From CAYWNK01 sp047639615 (GTDB taxonomy: Bacteria > Planctomycetota > UBA1135 > GCA-002686595): a DNA stretch of 54,768 nucleotides. This document shows positions 17,101 to 25,016 of the stretch, piece by piece. The notes below the pieces were generated by a model that saw nothing but the letters and a program-made list of their open reading frames with translations, searched no databases and was not told the origin of the DNA. The position numbers and the translations under genes were made by a program. How positions within the stretch are numbered: the stretch's first letter is position 1; each line of letters opens with the position of its first letter. The stretch covers positions 1 through 54,768 of the forward strand of contig JBLIOL010000002.1 in assembly GCA_047639615.1 (NCBI GenBank), given 5' to 3'.

Positions 17101-20100
17101 CGCGCACCCACAATCTGAGGGGCATCGATGTGCGTATTCCGCGCGATTCCCTGACGGTGATTACGGGGCCTTCCGGGTCGGGCAAGAGCTCCCTGGCTCT
17201 GGACACAATCTACACCGAGGGGCGCAGACGCTTCGTGGAGAGTCTCTCCACCTATGCGCGGCAGTTCCTGGGCACCAAGGATCGTCCGCCCTTCGAACGC
17301 ATGCTGGGCTTGGGCCCGGCCGTGGCCGTGGAGGCACGCACGGTTGGCGGACACCCGCGCTCTACCGTTGCGACCACCACCGAAATTCATGATCACTTGC
17401 GCGTGCTTTGGGCACGGGCGGGTACGCCCCGTTGCCCGACCCACGGCACGGAGCTCGAATCCTCGGACCCTGGGGGCGTGGCGCGTAAGGCGCTCAAGGC
17501 GATTCAAGCAGAGGCCATCGGTTCCAAGGGATGGGTGGTCGCGCCTATCTTTGGGCACGGTCGTCCGGTTTCGGAAGAGCCCGCCGAGGAATTGGAGCGG
17601 CAACGTTCGGCTTGGATTGCTGCCGGCTTTGTGCGCTTGCTAGTGGATGGCGAGGAGCTGCGCTTGGACGGCGACTTGGACTCCGCGGAGAACGCTCACA
17701 ACGTGGACCTGGTCATCGACCGCTTGAGCTTTAAGGATGAGACGCGTGCGCGCCTGGCGGAGGCGGTTGAGCAGGCTGCGAGTATCAGTCACGGGCGCGT
17801 GAGTTTGGTAGTCAAGGATGGCGCTCGTCACGAGTATTCCACCCGTGGTGCCTGTGTGCAGTGCGGCTTCCAATTGGAGTCAGAGCTCGAGCCACGCCAC
17901 TTCTCTTTCAACACCCACGTCGGTGCCTGCCAGGCCTGCGGTGGTTTGGGGGCCCGTGTACATGCGGACCCCGAAAAGCTGATCACAGAGCCGGACCTAG
18001 CCCTGGTTGACGGTGCTATCGAGGGCAAGCTCGGGCGCTATCTGACCAAGGGCAAGGGCTACTATGAGAACCTGTTACGCAAGGTGGCTAAGAGTCACCG
18101 CATCGACATCGAGAAGCCCTACTCGCGCCTGACGGACAAGCACCAGGAGCTCTTGCTCTACGGTAAAGGCGCACGCGAGAGCTACACGGTGGAGATGGAG
18201 AAGCACACTGCCAACGCCGATGTGCATGAACGCTTCACTTCCGACTGGGTCGGTCTGTGCGGGCAGGTTGATGCCTGGCATAAGAAGACTGACGACCCCT
18301 CCTGGGCAGCGATCCTCGAGACGGTCATGACGCGCGGCGTATGTGGTACCTGCGAGGGCGAGCGGTTGGCGCCGGGACCGCGCGCGGTTTCCCTGGGACT
18401 CAAGCGCATGCCCGAGCTGTTGCACCTGACGGTGCTCGACAGTATTGAATGGGTGCAAGGCCTGCTCCTGCGCCCGGCCCTGCGTGAGGCTGTTCAGCCT
18501 GTTCTGGACGAGTTGGCCTCGCGGCTTGGCTTGCTCGAGCGCGTGGGCCTCGGCTATCTGACCCTGGACCGCACAACCTCGACCCTTTCCGGCGGCGAAG
18601 CCCGTCGCGTGCGCCTCTCCGCAAGCCTTGGTTCCGAGCTGGTGGGGGTCTGCTACGTGCTCGATGAACCCACTGTGGGTCTCCACCCGCGTGATGTGGA
18701 GCGCTTGGCTGGGGCCTTGGAGGAGCTGCGCGACCGCGGCAACACGGTACTGGTGGTGGAGCATGACTCGACCCTCATGAAGCGTTCTGATTGGATCGTT
18801 GATCTCGGTCCCGGTGCTGGCGAGCATGGCGGACTGGTGGTGGCTTCGGGTCCTCCGGAGGAGGTGGCCAAGCACCCCACTTCAGGTACGGCCGCGCACC
18901 TGCGCGGTGAAGTGCGCCTGGATGAAGTGCTCAAGGACATGGAGGACGAGGGTCTACCCGCTAAGGGAGCCTTCGCCGGATTGCCGCCCATCAAGCTGCT
19001 CGGTGCGACCACCCACAACCTGAAGGACTTGGACCTGGAGATTCCTTTCGGGCGCATGACCGGCCTGTGCGGGCCTTCGGGCTCAGGCAAGTCGACCTTG
19101 GTGCTCGAGACCTTGGTGCCGGCATTGCACGGACAGTCCTCCAAGGGTCGTTGGGCCAAGTTGCTCGGCGCCGCCGGGGGCGGCCTGCGCACAGTCGTCG
19201 TGGATGCTGCACCCATCGGGCGCACCCCGCATTCCGTGCCTGCAACCTACGTGGGGTTGATGGATCCTATCCGTGAATTGTTCGCGCGCACGCCGGAGGC
19301 GCGCATGCGGGGTTACACCACATCCTCCTTCTCGTTCAACAGCACCCACGGGCGCTGTGCCGCTTGTGAAGGTCGCGGCGCCGTGCTGGTGGAAATGCAG
19401 TTCCTTGCGGACCTCTGGCTCACCTGCGAGGAGTGCGACGGCAAGCGCTTCCAGGCCTCGGTCTTGGAAGTTCGCCACCGCGGACGAAACATCGCCGACG
19501 TGCTTGAGATGTCGGTGGACCAGGCCATGGAGTTCCTAGAGCACCAACCCAAGTCCATGAAGGTGCTGGAATCCATGAGCAGCGTCGGCCTGGGCTACCT
19601 GCGTATCGGTCAAAGTTCTACTACGCTCTCCGGCGGTGAAGCCCAGCGTGTGAAGCTCTCATCGGAGTTGGTGCGCGCCTCCACTGGTGGCCGCAGCGTG
19701 GTGGTGCTCGACGAGCCCAGTACCGGTTTGGCTGCCACGGATACGGTGCACCTAGCTCGCGCCTTGGCGCGTTTGGCCCGACGGGGTAATGCGGTGGTGC
19801 TGATCGAGCACAACGTAGACCTGCTTGGGGTTTGTGACCACCTGATCGAACTCGGACCCGACGGTGGCGAAGCAGGTGGTCGCTACGTGGCCACGGGAAC
19901 ACCCCAGGAATTGGTCGATAACCCTGAATCTATAACCGGGCCTTTCCTGCGCGCAACCATGGCTGGCCCGGTCAAGGGCAAGCCCAAGGCGGCCAAGAAG
20001 AAGGTCACCAAAAAGAAGGCGGCTAAGAAGAAGACCGCCAAGAAAGCGACGGCCAACAAGAAGGTCGTGAATAAGAGCCCCAAATCTAAAGCGGGGCCTA

Positions 20101-20108
20101 AGTCCTAG
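14166..20108 (+). CDS. uvrA: Double-length UvrA (four nucleotide-binding domains) with basic tail
   Basis: This is two complete UvrA proteins fused head to tail in one 1980-residue chain. UvrA is the damage-recognition ATPase of nucleotide excision repair. Walker A motifs (G-x-S-G-S-G-K-S) lie near residues 39, 652, 1001 and 1636. ABC signatures (L-S-G-G-E-A) lie near 501, 841, 1473 and 1820. All four look intact. The structural zinc fingers of both halves are present (C-P-G-C...C-P-T-C near 260-288, C-E-T-C...C-E-E-C near 752-778, and equivalents near 1229-1257 and 1730-1756). Double UvrA proteins are known in chlamydiae and planctomycetes. The last 45 residues are Lys/Ala-rich, histone-H1-like. 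The in-frame GTG at 14127 would add 13 residues. ATG 14166 is preferred. The XPB helicase gene starts 9 bases downstream. Confidence 0.95.
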   Translation: MTNQSAPSRDLIRIRGARQNNLDAVDVDLPRNALVAITGVSGSGKSSLAFDTLYREGQRRFLETLSAYARQFLGNLQKPDVESVEGLSPAIAVDQKSIPRGARSTVGTLTEITDHLRVLFARAGVAHCPACERPVESRTPEAVLQEILRAYPGLKVMICAPVVRDRKGTQKPLFEDLRKKGFVRARVDGVLIRLESAPELERYKRHTVEVVIDRLKPDPDEPGRLREAVQGALDLAEGDVTVVVVEDEQESVRTFSTMRACPGCGADVPPLEPRLFSFNSPHGACPTCEGMGQLRRPSEDGVVADRDLSIRDGALAVTRASGGALLFPKVDYAFLTLVGEAHGFDLDTPWKQLSKAAKEVILRGAGDERFQDKASWNGSRFQGDVQWKRHYKGVLTALEEAWKKGTRRKTVERYLAVLPCFDCEGGRLRPAARAVRFGDARMTEICALPVEEIIERLEGIDLTKRQARIARDLLLEVKRRTEFLLRVGLGYLTLDRAADTLSGGEAQRIRLAAQLGAGLQGVLYVLDEPSIGLHSRDHGRLLGALEHLRDAGNSVIVVEHDEATLRAADYLVDVGPGAGRDGGRIVAAGTPAEVSKADTPTGRLLRGEVLLPAPESRRAGNGDFLEIKGASGFNLKDVDARIPLGTLCAVTGVSGSGKSTLINRTLRPAVQRHLGREGAPPAPYDEILGLEHIDEIVAIDASPIGRTTRSNPATYTKVLSPLRDLFASLPESKLRGYTRSRFSFNTEGGRCETCGGGGARYVELQFLAPVTVPCEECGGRRFQEETLDVKYHGNSIADVLDMPCEDALVLFKDHPKIQRPLALMVEVGLGYLTLGQPSTTLSGGEAQRIKLVTHLAKRPSGHTLYLLDEPTTGLHMLDVGRLVGALQKLVDLGHTVLVVEHNLELVLAADYVIDLGPEGGHRGGRILTTGTPEEITAFEDSATGEALRGLSAAREATQKGKKGKSSGVQPSMDLVVEGARTHNLRGIDVRIPRDSLTVITGPSGSGKSSLALDTIYTEGRRRFVESLSTYARQFLGTKDRPPFERMLGLGPAVAVEARTVGGHPRSTVATTTEIHDHLRVLWARAGTPRCPTHGTELESSDPGGVARKALKAIQAEAIGSKGWVVAPIFGHGRPVSEEPAEELERQRSAWIAAGFVRLLVDGEELRLDGDLDSAENAHNVDLVIDRLSFKDETRARLAEAVEQAASISHGRVSLVVKDGARHEYSTRGACVQCGFQLESELEPRHFSFNTHVGACQACGGLGARVHADPEKLITEPDLALVDGAIEGKLGRYLTKGKGYYENLLRKVAKSHRIDIEKPYSRLTDKHQELLLYGKGARESYTVEMEKHTANADVHERFTSDWVGLCGQVDAWHKKTDDPSWAAILETVMTRGVCGTCEGERLAPGPRAVSLGLKRMPELLHLTVLDSIEWVQGLLLRPALREAVQPVLDELASRLGLLERVGLGYLTLDRTTSTLSGGEARRVRLSASLGSELVGVCYVLDEPTVGLHPRDVERLAGALEELRDRGNTVLVVEHDSTLMKRSDWIVDLGPGAGEHGGLVVASGPPEEVAKHPTSGTAAHLRGEVRLDEVLKDMEDEGLPAKGAFAGLPPIKLLGATTHNLKDLDLEIPFGRMTGLCGPSGSGKSTLVLETLVPALHGQSSKGRWAKLLGAAGGGLRTVVVDAAPIGRTPHSVPATYVGLMDPIRELFARTPEARMRGYTTSSFSFNSTHGRCAACEGRGAVLVEMQFLADLWLTCEECDGKRFQASVLEVRHRGRNIADVLEMSVDQAMEFLEHQPKSMKVLESMSSVGLGYLRIGQSSTTLSGGEAQRVKLSSELVRASTGGRSVVVLDEPSTGLAATDTVHLARALARLARRGNAVVLIEHNVDLLGVCDHLIELGPDGGEAGGRYVATGTPQELVDNPESITGPFLRATMAGPVKGKPKAAKKKVTKKKAAKKKTAKKATANKKVVNKSPKSKAGPKS

Positions 20109-20117
20109 GGCTGTTCC

Positions 20118-21878
20118 ATGCACCCGAACAATCCTCTCATCGTTCAACCCGACCGTAGCTTGATGCTGCATACGGTTAGCACCGTGGTCGACGCACAGGG
20201 TGCTCCCGTGCGCGACAGTGAGGGGCGTCCGCAGACTGAGGAGCACCCGCGTTTCGTGGAGGCGAGGGATGCTTTGGCGGTTTTCGCTGAACTAGAGAAG
20301 AGCCCCGAGTACCTGCATACCTATCGCCTGACGGCGGTGTCGGTTTGGAACGCGGCAGCCCTTGGGGTTTCTGCGAAGGACGTGGAGGCTACTCTTGAAG
20401 GCCTGAGCTGTGTGCCCTTGCCGTCCAATGTGTTGGCTGATGTGGCCGAGTGGATAGGGCGCTATGGTTTGCTGCGCATCGAGCTTCGCGAACAAGGCTT
20501 TGAGCTGTGCAGCGATGACAAGGCCGTGCTTCCGGATCTGTTAGCCCACGAGTCCATTTCCAAATGGGTTACGGTCGATGAGTCCGGGCGAGTCTGGGTG
20601 GACGCTCTAGCCCGTGGCACAATCAAGCAAGCGCTCATTCGCCTTGGATTTCCGGTTGACGACCGCGGAGGCTATCGCTCCGGGGATCCCTTGGATGTGC
20701 GTTTGCGTGAGGAGACCCTGAAGGGCTTACCCTTCGGACTTCGTGCCTATCAGAAGGCCGCGGCCGACGCTTTCCACGCGGGCGGCACGGTCGCCGGTGG
20801 AAACGGCGTGGTTGTATTGCCCTGTGGCGCGGGCAAGACCGTGACCGGCATGGCGGCCATGAGCCTGGTGGGGGAGAAGACTCTGATCCTGACCACCAAC
20901 ACCGTGGCTGTGCGTCAGTGGCGCGACGAACTGCTGGACAAGACGCTGCTCACCGAAGATCAGGTAGGTGAGTACACAGGCGAGCAGAAGGTCGTCTGCC
21001 CGGTTACCGTGACCACCTACCAGATGCTCACCTGGCGCAAGGACCGCACGGATGACTTCGCTCACTTCGACCTCTTCTCCGCGGAGAACTGGGGCCTTGT
21101 GATTTACGACGAAGTGCACCTCTTGCCTGCGCCGATCTTTCGCGTGACCGCAGACCTGCAAGCGCGCCGTCGCCTGGGTCTGACCGCGACGCTGGTGCGC
21201 GAGGACGGTAAGGAGGACGAGGTCTTCTGCTTGATTGGCCCCAAGCGCTATGACGTTCCGTGGAAGGTGCTCGAGGGTCAGGGCTTTATCGCCGCAGCCA
21301 CCTGCGTGGAGGTGCGTGTGCCCTTGGTCGAGCAGTTGCGCTCCCAGTACGCCATGGCCGGAGCGCGCTCCAAGTTCCGCATTGCGTCCGAGAACCCGGG
21401 CAAGATCCCGGTGCTCAAGCAGTTGATCAAGCGCCACCCCAATGGACGTATCCTGATCATCGGTCAGTACATCGATCAACTCGAGGAAGTGGCCCGCCAC
21501 CTGCGCGCGCCCATGATCACGGGGCGTACACCCAACTCGGAGCGCGAGCTGGCCTACGCTGCTTTCCGTTCCGGTGCGGAGCCGCTCTTGATCGTCTCCA
21601 AGGTGGCGAACTTCGCCATCGATTTGCCGGATGCCAATGTGGCTATCCAAATTTCGGGAACCTTCGGCTCGCGCCAGGAAGAGGCCCAGCGGTTGGGGCG
21701 CGTCTTGCGTCCGAAGTCGGATGGATCCGGTGCCGTGTTTTATTCCGTGGTTACCGCAGCTTCGCGGGACCAAGAGTTCGCCCAAAAGAGACAGCTATTC
21801 CTGACCGAGCAGGGATACGCCTATCAGATTGTCGAGGCCTCACGGCTCGACGCTTCAGAGTCAGGAATCTCCCTGTGA
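20118..21878 (+). CDS. XPB/ERCC3-type superfamily 2 DNA helicase
   Basis: This 3'-5' DNA helicase or translocase is related to eukaryotic XPB and Mycobacterium Rv0861c. The 586 residues comprise an N-terminal damage-recognition-like domain (about 1-190), helicase domain 1 with Walker A P-C-G-A-G-K-T (235-241) and the DEAH-box variant D-E-V-H (331-334), and helicase domain 2. The L-T-A-T-L-V-R-E-D segment (about 355-363) contains the R-E-D motif characteristic of XPB. Motif VI Q-E-E-A-Q-R-L-G-R-V-L-R-P lies near 520. It sits 9 bases after uvrA and overlaps its downstream partner by 4 bases, so a role in excision repair or transcription-coupled unwinding is a reasonable inference. Confidence 0.93.
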   Translation: MHPNNPLIVQPDRSLMLHTVSTVVDAQGAPVRDSEGRPQTEEHPRFVEARDALAVFAELEKSPEYLHTYRLTAVSVWNAAALGVSAKDVEATLEGLSCVPLPSNVLADVAEWIGRYGLLRIELREQGFELCSDDKAVLPDLLAHESISKWVTVDESGRVWVDALARGTIKQALIRLGFPVDDRGGYRSGDPLDVRLREETLKGLPFGLRAYQKAAADAFHAGGTVAGGNGVVVLPCGAGKTVTGMAAMSLVGEKTLILTTNTVAVRQWRDELLDKTLLTEDQVGEYTGEQKVVCPVTVTTYQMLTWRKDRTDDFAHFDLFSAENWGLVIYDEVHLLPAPIFRVTADLQARRRLGLTATLVREDGKEDEVFCLIGPKRYDVPWKVLEGQGFIAAATCVEVRVPLVEQLRSQYAMAGARSKFRIASENPGKIPVLKQLIKRHPNGRILIIGQYIDQLEEVARHLRAPMITGRTPNSERELAYAAFRSGAEPLLIVSKVANFAIDLPDANVAIQISGTFGSRQEEAQRLGRVLRPKSDGSGAVFYSVVTAASRDQEFAQKRQLFLTEQGYAYQIVEASRLDASESGISL

Positions 21879-23986
21879 GTGCTAATAACGACAAGGTCCG
21901 TAAGTCCAAACGAGCGTCGAGCCCCAAGACTGCTCGTCGTGGAGCAACCGCTCGCCCGCATGCCGTGGACGCCACGGCGGACGTATCCAAAGCTGACCTG
22001 AAGGAGCTCTTCCGATTCTGGGCCGGTGAGACCAACGAGCGACCGCCCGCAGCTGCTGCTGAGCTGCGCGCCCAAGTGGTCACTTGGATGACCGATTCGG
22101 ATGTGGTCTTGGTGCGCATGGAAGGCCTTGGCAAACGCCTAGGCAGCGTGCTGAATCTGCTCCTTGGCGCTGCTCGCTACGAACAGTCCATGGCTGAGTT
22201 GAGCGTGCATCCTGACCTGGCCTACCTCTCAGCCTATGACCTCGAGGCTGCCTTGGCTGTGTTGACCCGGCGCGGCTTGGCCGTTGCAATTACCTCCAGC
22301 GCGGCTCTCGGCAATGGCGGCGTGGCCTACTGCGTGCCTGTGGATGTGGGCGACGCGGTGCTGCGTGGAAGGCGCTCCCAGCGGCGCGGTATCTTTGACA
22401 CCTTCACCCTGCGCGGACACCTGGATCGGATCTATGACGATCCGGCTCGGGCGGCGCGTACGCCACCGAGTCGCGTGCGTGCTCTGTACAAGATGTACGC
22501 CAAGGAAGCTGCGGCCGTGGCGCGCATCGAGCGTCTGCCGGAGGGCCTACGCGCCCTCGTGCAGAAGGTCATTCTGGAGTTCGGCGGCATCCTGCACCGG
22601 GATCTATTCGAGCGCATGGATACGGAGCTGCCGCACTGGAACGGTCGGCGTTGGTCCAAAATCTTGGCTGATTCCCTGGTGGGATCTGTAGAGCGTTTGG
22701 AGTTGGGTAGCTACGGCATCCAGCACTCGGGCGAGACACTGATGGTCTTCAACGAAGTGGCTCTTGCATGGCTGCGGCGCGTGGCTGTTCCAGGCGACCC
22801 CGATCAGCCCTACGACGAAGCCTCCTTGGGTGTGGACCTGGTGTCCAACATCAGTCGCTTCATCGCCTTCATCTTGGAGAACAACGTGCGTTTCACCATG
22901 CGCGGCGAGATCTTCAAGACCACCGAGAAGCGCATCCTTGGGGACTTGATTCCCAATCCCGGCCGGGAGTTGGAGCGTGCTGAGGTGCTGCAGTTTATCT
23001 ACCACTTCGCGCACCACGCGGAGTTGATCGAGTCCACGGGCGAACGGACCTTCGCGTTGACCGCGAATGGCCGTGATTGGGAGCCGCAGTCCTTGGAGGA
23101 GAAGCTGCGTACCCTCTACGAGTACATCGTCGAGGAGACCAGCCTCTTGGGCGAGGCCTTCCACCAGGTGCGGATGCGCCGGCTCTTCCTGCGCATGCTC
23201 AAGCGCATTGAAGCTGGTATCTGGTACGACATCATGTACGTGCCCTTCCTGGTGCGGAACCAGTATCTGTGCAGCCTGGATGATCTCGAGGTTGACGAGT
23301 ACTTCGCTGGTCGCGCTTCGGCCGCTGGTGGTGGTGCTTCGGAAGACTTGCAGCGCATGGCTTGGAACCTGGTCAATTGGGTTCGCAAGCGCTTGTACTT
23401 GCTGGGCCTTGTGGACCTTGGATATGACGCAGCTGGGCGACCTGTGGCCATGCGCCTGACGCGCCTCGGTGCGCGCACCATCGGCGTGTCCGAACCTGAC
23501 GGGGAAGTGGCAGCTGTGGGGAGCTTGGTCGTTACCCCAGACTTCGAAGTCGTCATGATCCCCACGGGTGACGATGGCGAGTTGGTTCACGACTTGGATC
23601 GTTTCTGCGAACGCGGCACGGGCGGCAGTCTCAAGCAGTTCAGCATCACCCAGAAGAGCGTCAATCGCGCTCTTTCCGAGGGCATGTCCCTGGCCCGCAT
23701 GTGCGTGACTCTCGAGCGCAACGCGCGCACACCCGTGCCGCAGAACGTGCTCTACTCTATTCGCGACTGGGCCAATCAAGCGGGCTTGCTCCAGTTGGAT
23801 AACCAACTGGTGCTGCGAGCCTCAAGTCCCGAGCAATTGCAGGAGCTGCTCGCTAACCCCGGCATGCGTGCCCTGGTCGGGCCCGTGGTCGACGAATATT
23901 GCGTGAGCCTAAAAGGCGATGGCACTCCGGCTCGTACGCGCGCACTGTTGCGTGAATTGGGCTACCTGGTGGAGCTGGTGGAGTGA
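21875..23986 (+). CDS. Helicase-associated protein (XPB/Ssl2-like C-terminal domain family)
   Basis: From GTG 21875, overlapping the helicase stop as GTGA, this gives 703 residues. The first 25 residues are Lys/Arg-rich. The middle is helical and divergent with winged-helix-like segments. The C-terminal 150 residues (from about 546) contain V-V-T-P-D-F-E-V-V, F-S-I-T-Q-K-S-V-N-R-A-L and P-Q-N-V-L-Y-S-I-R-D-W. I recognise this pattern as the helicase-associated family (Pfam Helicase_C_3 type) represented by Mycobacterium Rv0862c, which also sits next to an XPB gene. No Walker A or nuclease motif is visible, so it is probably a cofactor rather than an ATPase. Open frame upstream of 21875 only shadows the helicase gene. 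Confidence 0.82.
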   Translation: MSANNDKVRKSKRASSPKTARRGATARPHAVDATADVSKADLKELFRFWAGETNERPPAAAAELRAQVVTWMTDSDVVLVRMEGLGKRLGSVLNLLLGAARYEQSMAELSVHPDLAYLSAYDLEAALAVLTRRGLAVAITSSAALGNGGVAYCVPVDVGDAVLRGRRSQRRGIFDTFTLRGHLDRIYDDPARAARTPPSRVRALYKMYAKEAAAVARIERLPEGLRALVQKVILEFGGILHRDLFERMDTELPHWNGRRWSKILADSLVGSVERLELGSYGIQHSGETLMVFNEVALAWLRRVAVPGDPDQPYDEASLGVDLVSNISRFIAFILENNVRFTMRGEIFKTTEKRILGDLIPNPGRELERAEVLQFIYHFAHHAELIESTGERTFALTANGRDWEPQSLEEKLRTLYEYIVEETSLLGEAFHQVRMRRLFLRMLKRIEAGIWYDIMYVPFLVRNQYLCSLDDLEVDEYFAGRASAAGGGASEDLQRMAWNLVNWVRKRLYLLGLVDLGYDAAGRPVAMRLTRLGARTIGVSEPDGEVAAVGSLVVTPDFEVVMIPTGDDGELVHDLDRFCERGTGGSLKQFSITQKSVNRALSEGMSLARMCVTLERNARTPVPQNVLYSIRDWANQAGLLQLDNQLVLRASSPEQLQELLANPGMRALVGPVVDEYCVSLKGDGTPARTRALLRELGYLVELVE

Positions 23987-24642
23987 GGCCCGTCGCTCCA
24001 GCGGAGCTGCTTGCGCTGACGCCTGGGGACCTGCGTTCCACAGGGCGCGGACTCGCTGGCGTGCTGGGCGTGGGTCCTTGGTTGGATGCTGTCCGGCGCG
24101 CCTTGGCCGCTGGTTTGCGAGCTGTGCTCGTGCGCGAACCCGATCTGCAGGACGGAGAACTTGCACAGTTGCTTGAGCGTACTGCGGAGCTTGTGAACGC
24201 AGTGGACGGTTGGCTCGGGGTGCACGATCGGGCCCACCTGGTGGCGGCCTGTGGCGCGCAGGGCTTGCACTTGGGCTTTCGTTCCCTCTCGCCACGTGAG
24301 GCGCGATTGGTGGTGGGGCCTGATGTGACCATCGGCTTCTCAAGTCACTTAGATGAGGATCCCGACTGCTGTGCAGGCGCGGACTATCGTAGTTTGAGTC
24401 CTGTGTACGAGACCCCTTCTAAGCGTGGACTGCTCGAGCCCATCGGCTTGCAGGCCTTGGCCGCGGAATGCGCGCGGTCCGAGCTTCCTATCTGGGCCCT
24501 GGGTGGAATCACTCCGGAACGCTTGCCCGCCGTGCGCGGTGCGAGCGCTCGTGGTGTGCTGGTACGTGGCGCGCTGCTAGGAGCCGCCGATCCAGGCGCT
24601 GCCGTGACGGCTTTTCTGGCGGCGGGGGAGCCCCAGGTATGA
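23983..24642 (+). CDS. ThiE/TenI-family thiamine phosphate synthase-like protein
   Basis: The 219-residue TIM-barrel protein resembles thiamine-phosphate synthase, which joins the pyrimidine and thiazole moieties of thiamine. Visible family features are V-L-V-R-E-P-D-L near 45-52, V-H-D-R-A-H-L-V-A-A near 79-88, G-L-H-L-G (about 93-97), the D-Y-R-S-L-S-P-V-Y-E-T-P-S-K segment near 134-147 that corresponds to the ThiE G-P-V-F-x-T-x-T-K loop, and A-L-G-G-I-T-P-E near 174. The Gly-to-Ser change in the S-P-V loop leaves room for the TenI (aminase/tautomerase) branch. GTG start overlaps the preceding stop (GTGA) and its own TGA overlaps the next ATG. thiL lies two genes downstream, supporting a thiamine role. 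Confidence 0.75.
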   Translation: MRPVAPAELLALTPGDLRSTGRGLAGVLGVGPWLDAVRRALAAGLRAVLVREPDLQDGELAQLLERTAELVNAVDGWLGVHDRAHLVAACGAQGLHLGFRSLSPREARLVVGPDVTIGFSSHLDEDPDCCAGADYRSLSPVYETPSKRGLLEPIGLQALAAECARSELPIWALGGITPERLPAVRGASARGVLVRGALLGAADPGAAVTAFLAAGEPQV

Positions 24643-25010
24643 ACCCTAAACAACTGGTGCGTCCTCTGCGCAGGGCTAGCTTGCTGCTGGCGCTAGTGGT
24701 CGGCTGCTACCTGGTATGGCGCTTCGGGACCGTGCAGTTTCCTGCGCAGGGCTGCAGCCCCTTGGCTTCCGTTGGGGCCGGTGATGTGTTGCTCGTGGAT
24801 CGTAAGCCCGGAGAGCTCGAGCTTGGCTCTGCGCTCTTCGTGGAGGTGGAGGGCAACCTCTATTTGGTGCGTCTGACGCGCCGGGACGAAGTTGGACGGC
24901 TGTGGGTGGAGACCGAGGTGGCCGCTTGCCCCGGTGCGGATTCTGAGGTCTTTGGTTGGATCGAACGTGGCGCGGTGCGCAGCCGCGTGATGATGGCCCT
25001 GGGACTTTGA
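24639..25010 (+). CDS. Small membrane protein resembling an S26 signal-peptidase fold, catalytic base apparently absent
   Basis: This 123-residue protein has one N-terminal membrane segment (about 13-30) and a short beta-rich domain. The G-C-S-P-L-A-S-V-G-A-G-D-V-L-L-V-D-R segment (38-55) aligns without gaps to the signal peptidase I box G-x-S-M-x-P-T-L-x-x-G-D-x-V-L-V, with S40 in the nucleophile position. P-G-A-D-S-E-V-F-G (98-106) resembles the D-S-R-x-F-G motif of S26-like maturation peptidases. The position of the general-base Lys (K-R-V) reads V-R-L at 77-79, so activity is doubtful. ATGA overlap with the ThiE-like gene. It may be a degenerate or specialised processing peptidase. This is inference from motifs only. 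Confidence 0.6.
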   Translation: MNPKQLVRPLRRASLLLALVVGCYLVWRFGTVQFPAQGCSPLASVGAGDVLLVDRKPGELELGSALFVEVEGNLYLVRLTRRDEVGRLWVETEVAACPGADSEVFGWIERGAVRSRVMMALGL

Positions 25011-25016
25011 ACTGAA

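Noticed and set aside
17420..17450. Cys-to-His change (C-P-T-H for C-P-A-C) in the second UvrA half, read first as a lost zinc finger
   Set aside because: This CxxC is not part of the main zinc modules. Both structural zinc fingers in that half (near 1229-1257 and 1730-1756) are intact.
20727..21785. 352-codon minus-strand open frame
   Set aside because: It is exactly antisense to the XPB helicase, whose motifs are intact. No recognisable domain.
21260..21874. N-terminal extension of the helicase-associated gene to 908 residues
   Set aside because: It lies wholly inside the XPB helicase gene in another frame. The GTG at 21875 with GTGA overlap is the natural start.
22604..23806. 400-codon minus-strand open frame
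   Set aside because: Antisense to the helicase-associated protein. Low-information His/Gln/Leu-rich translation with no motif.
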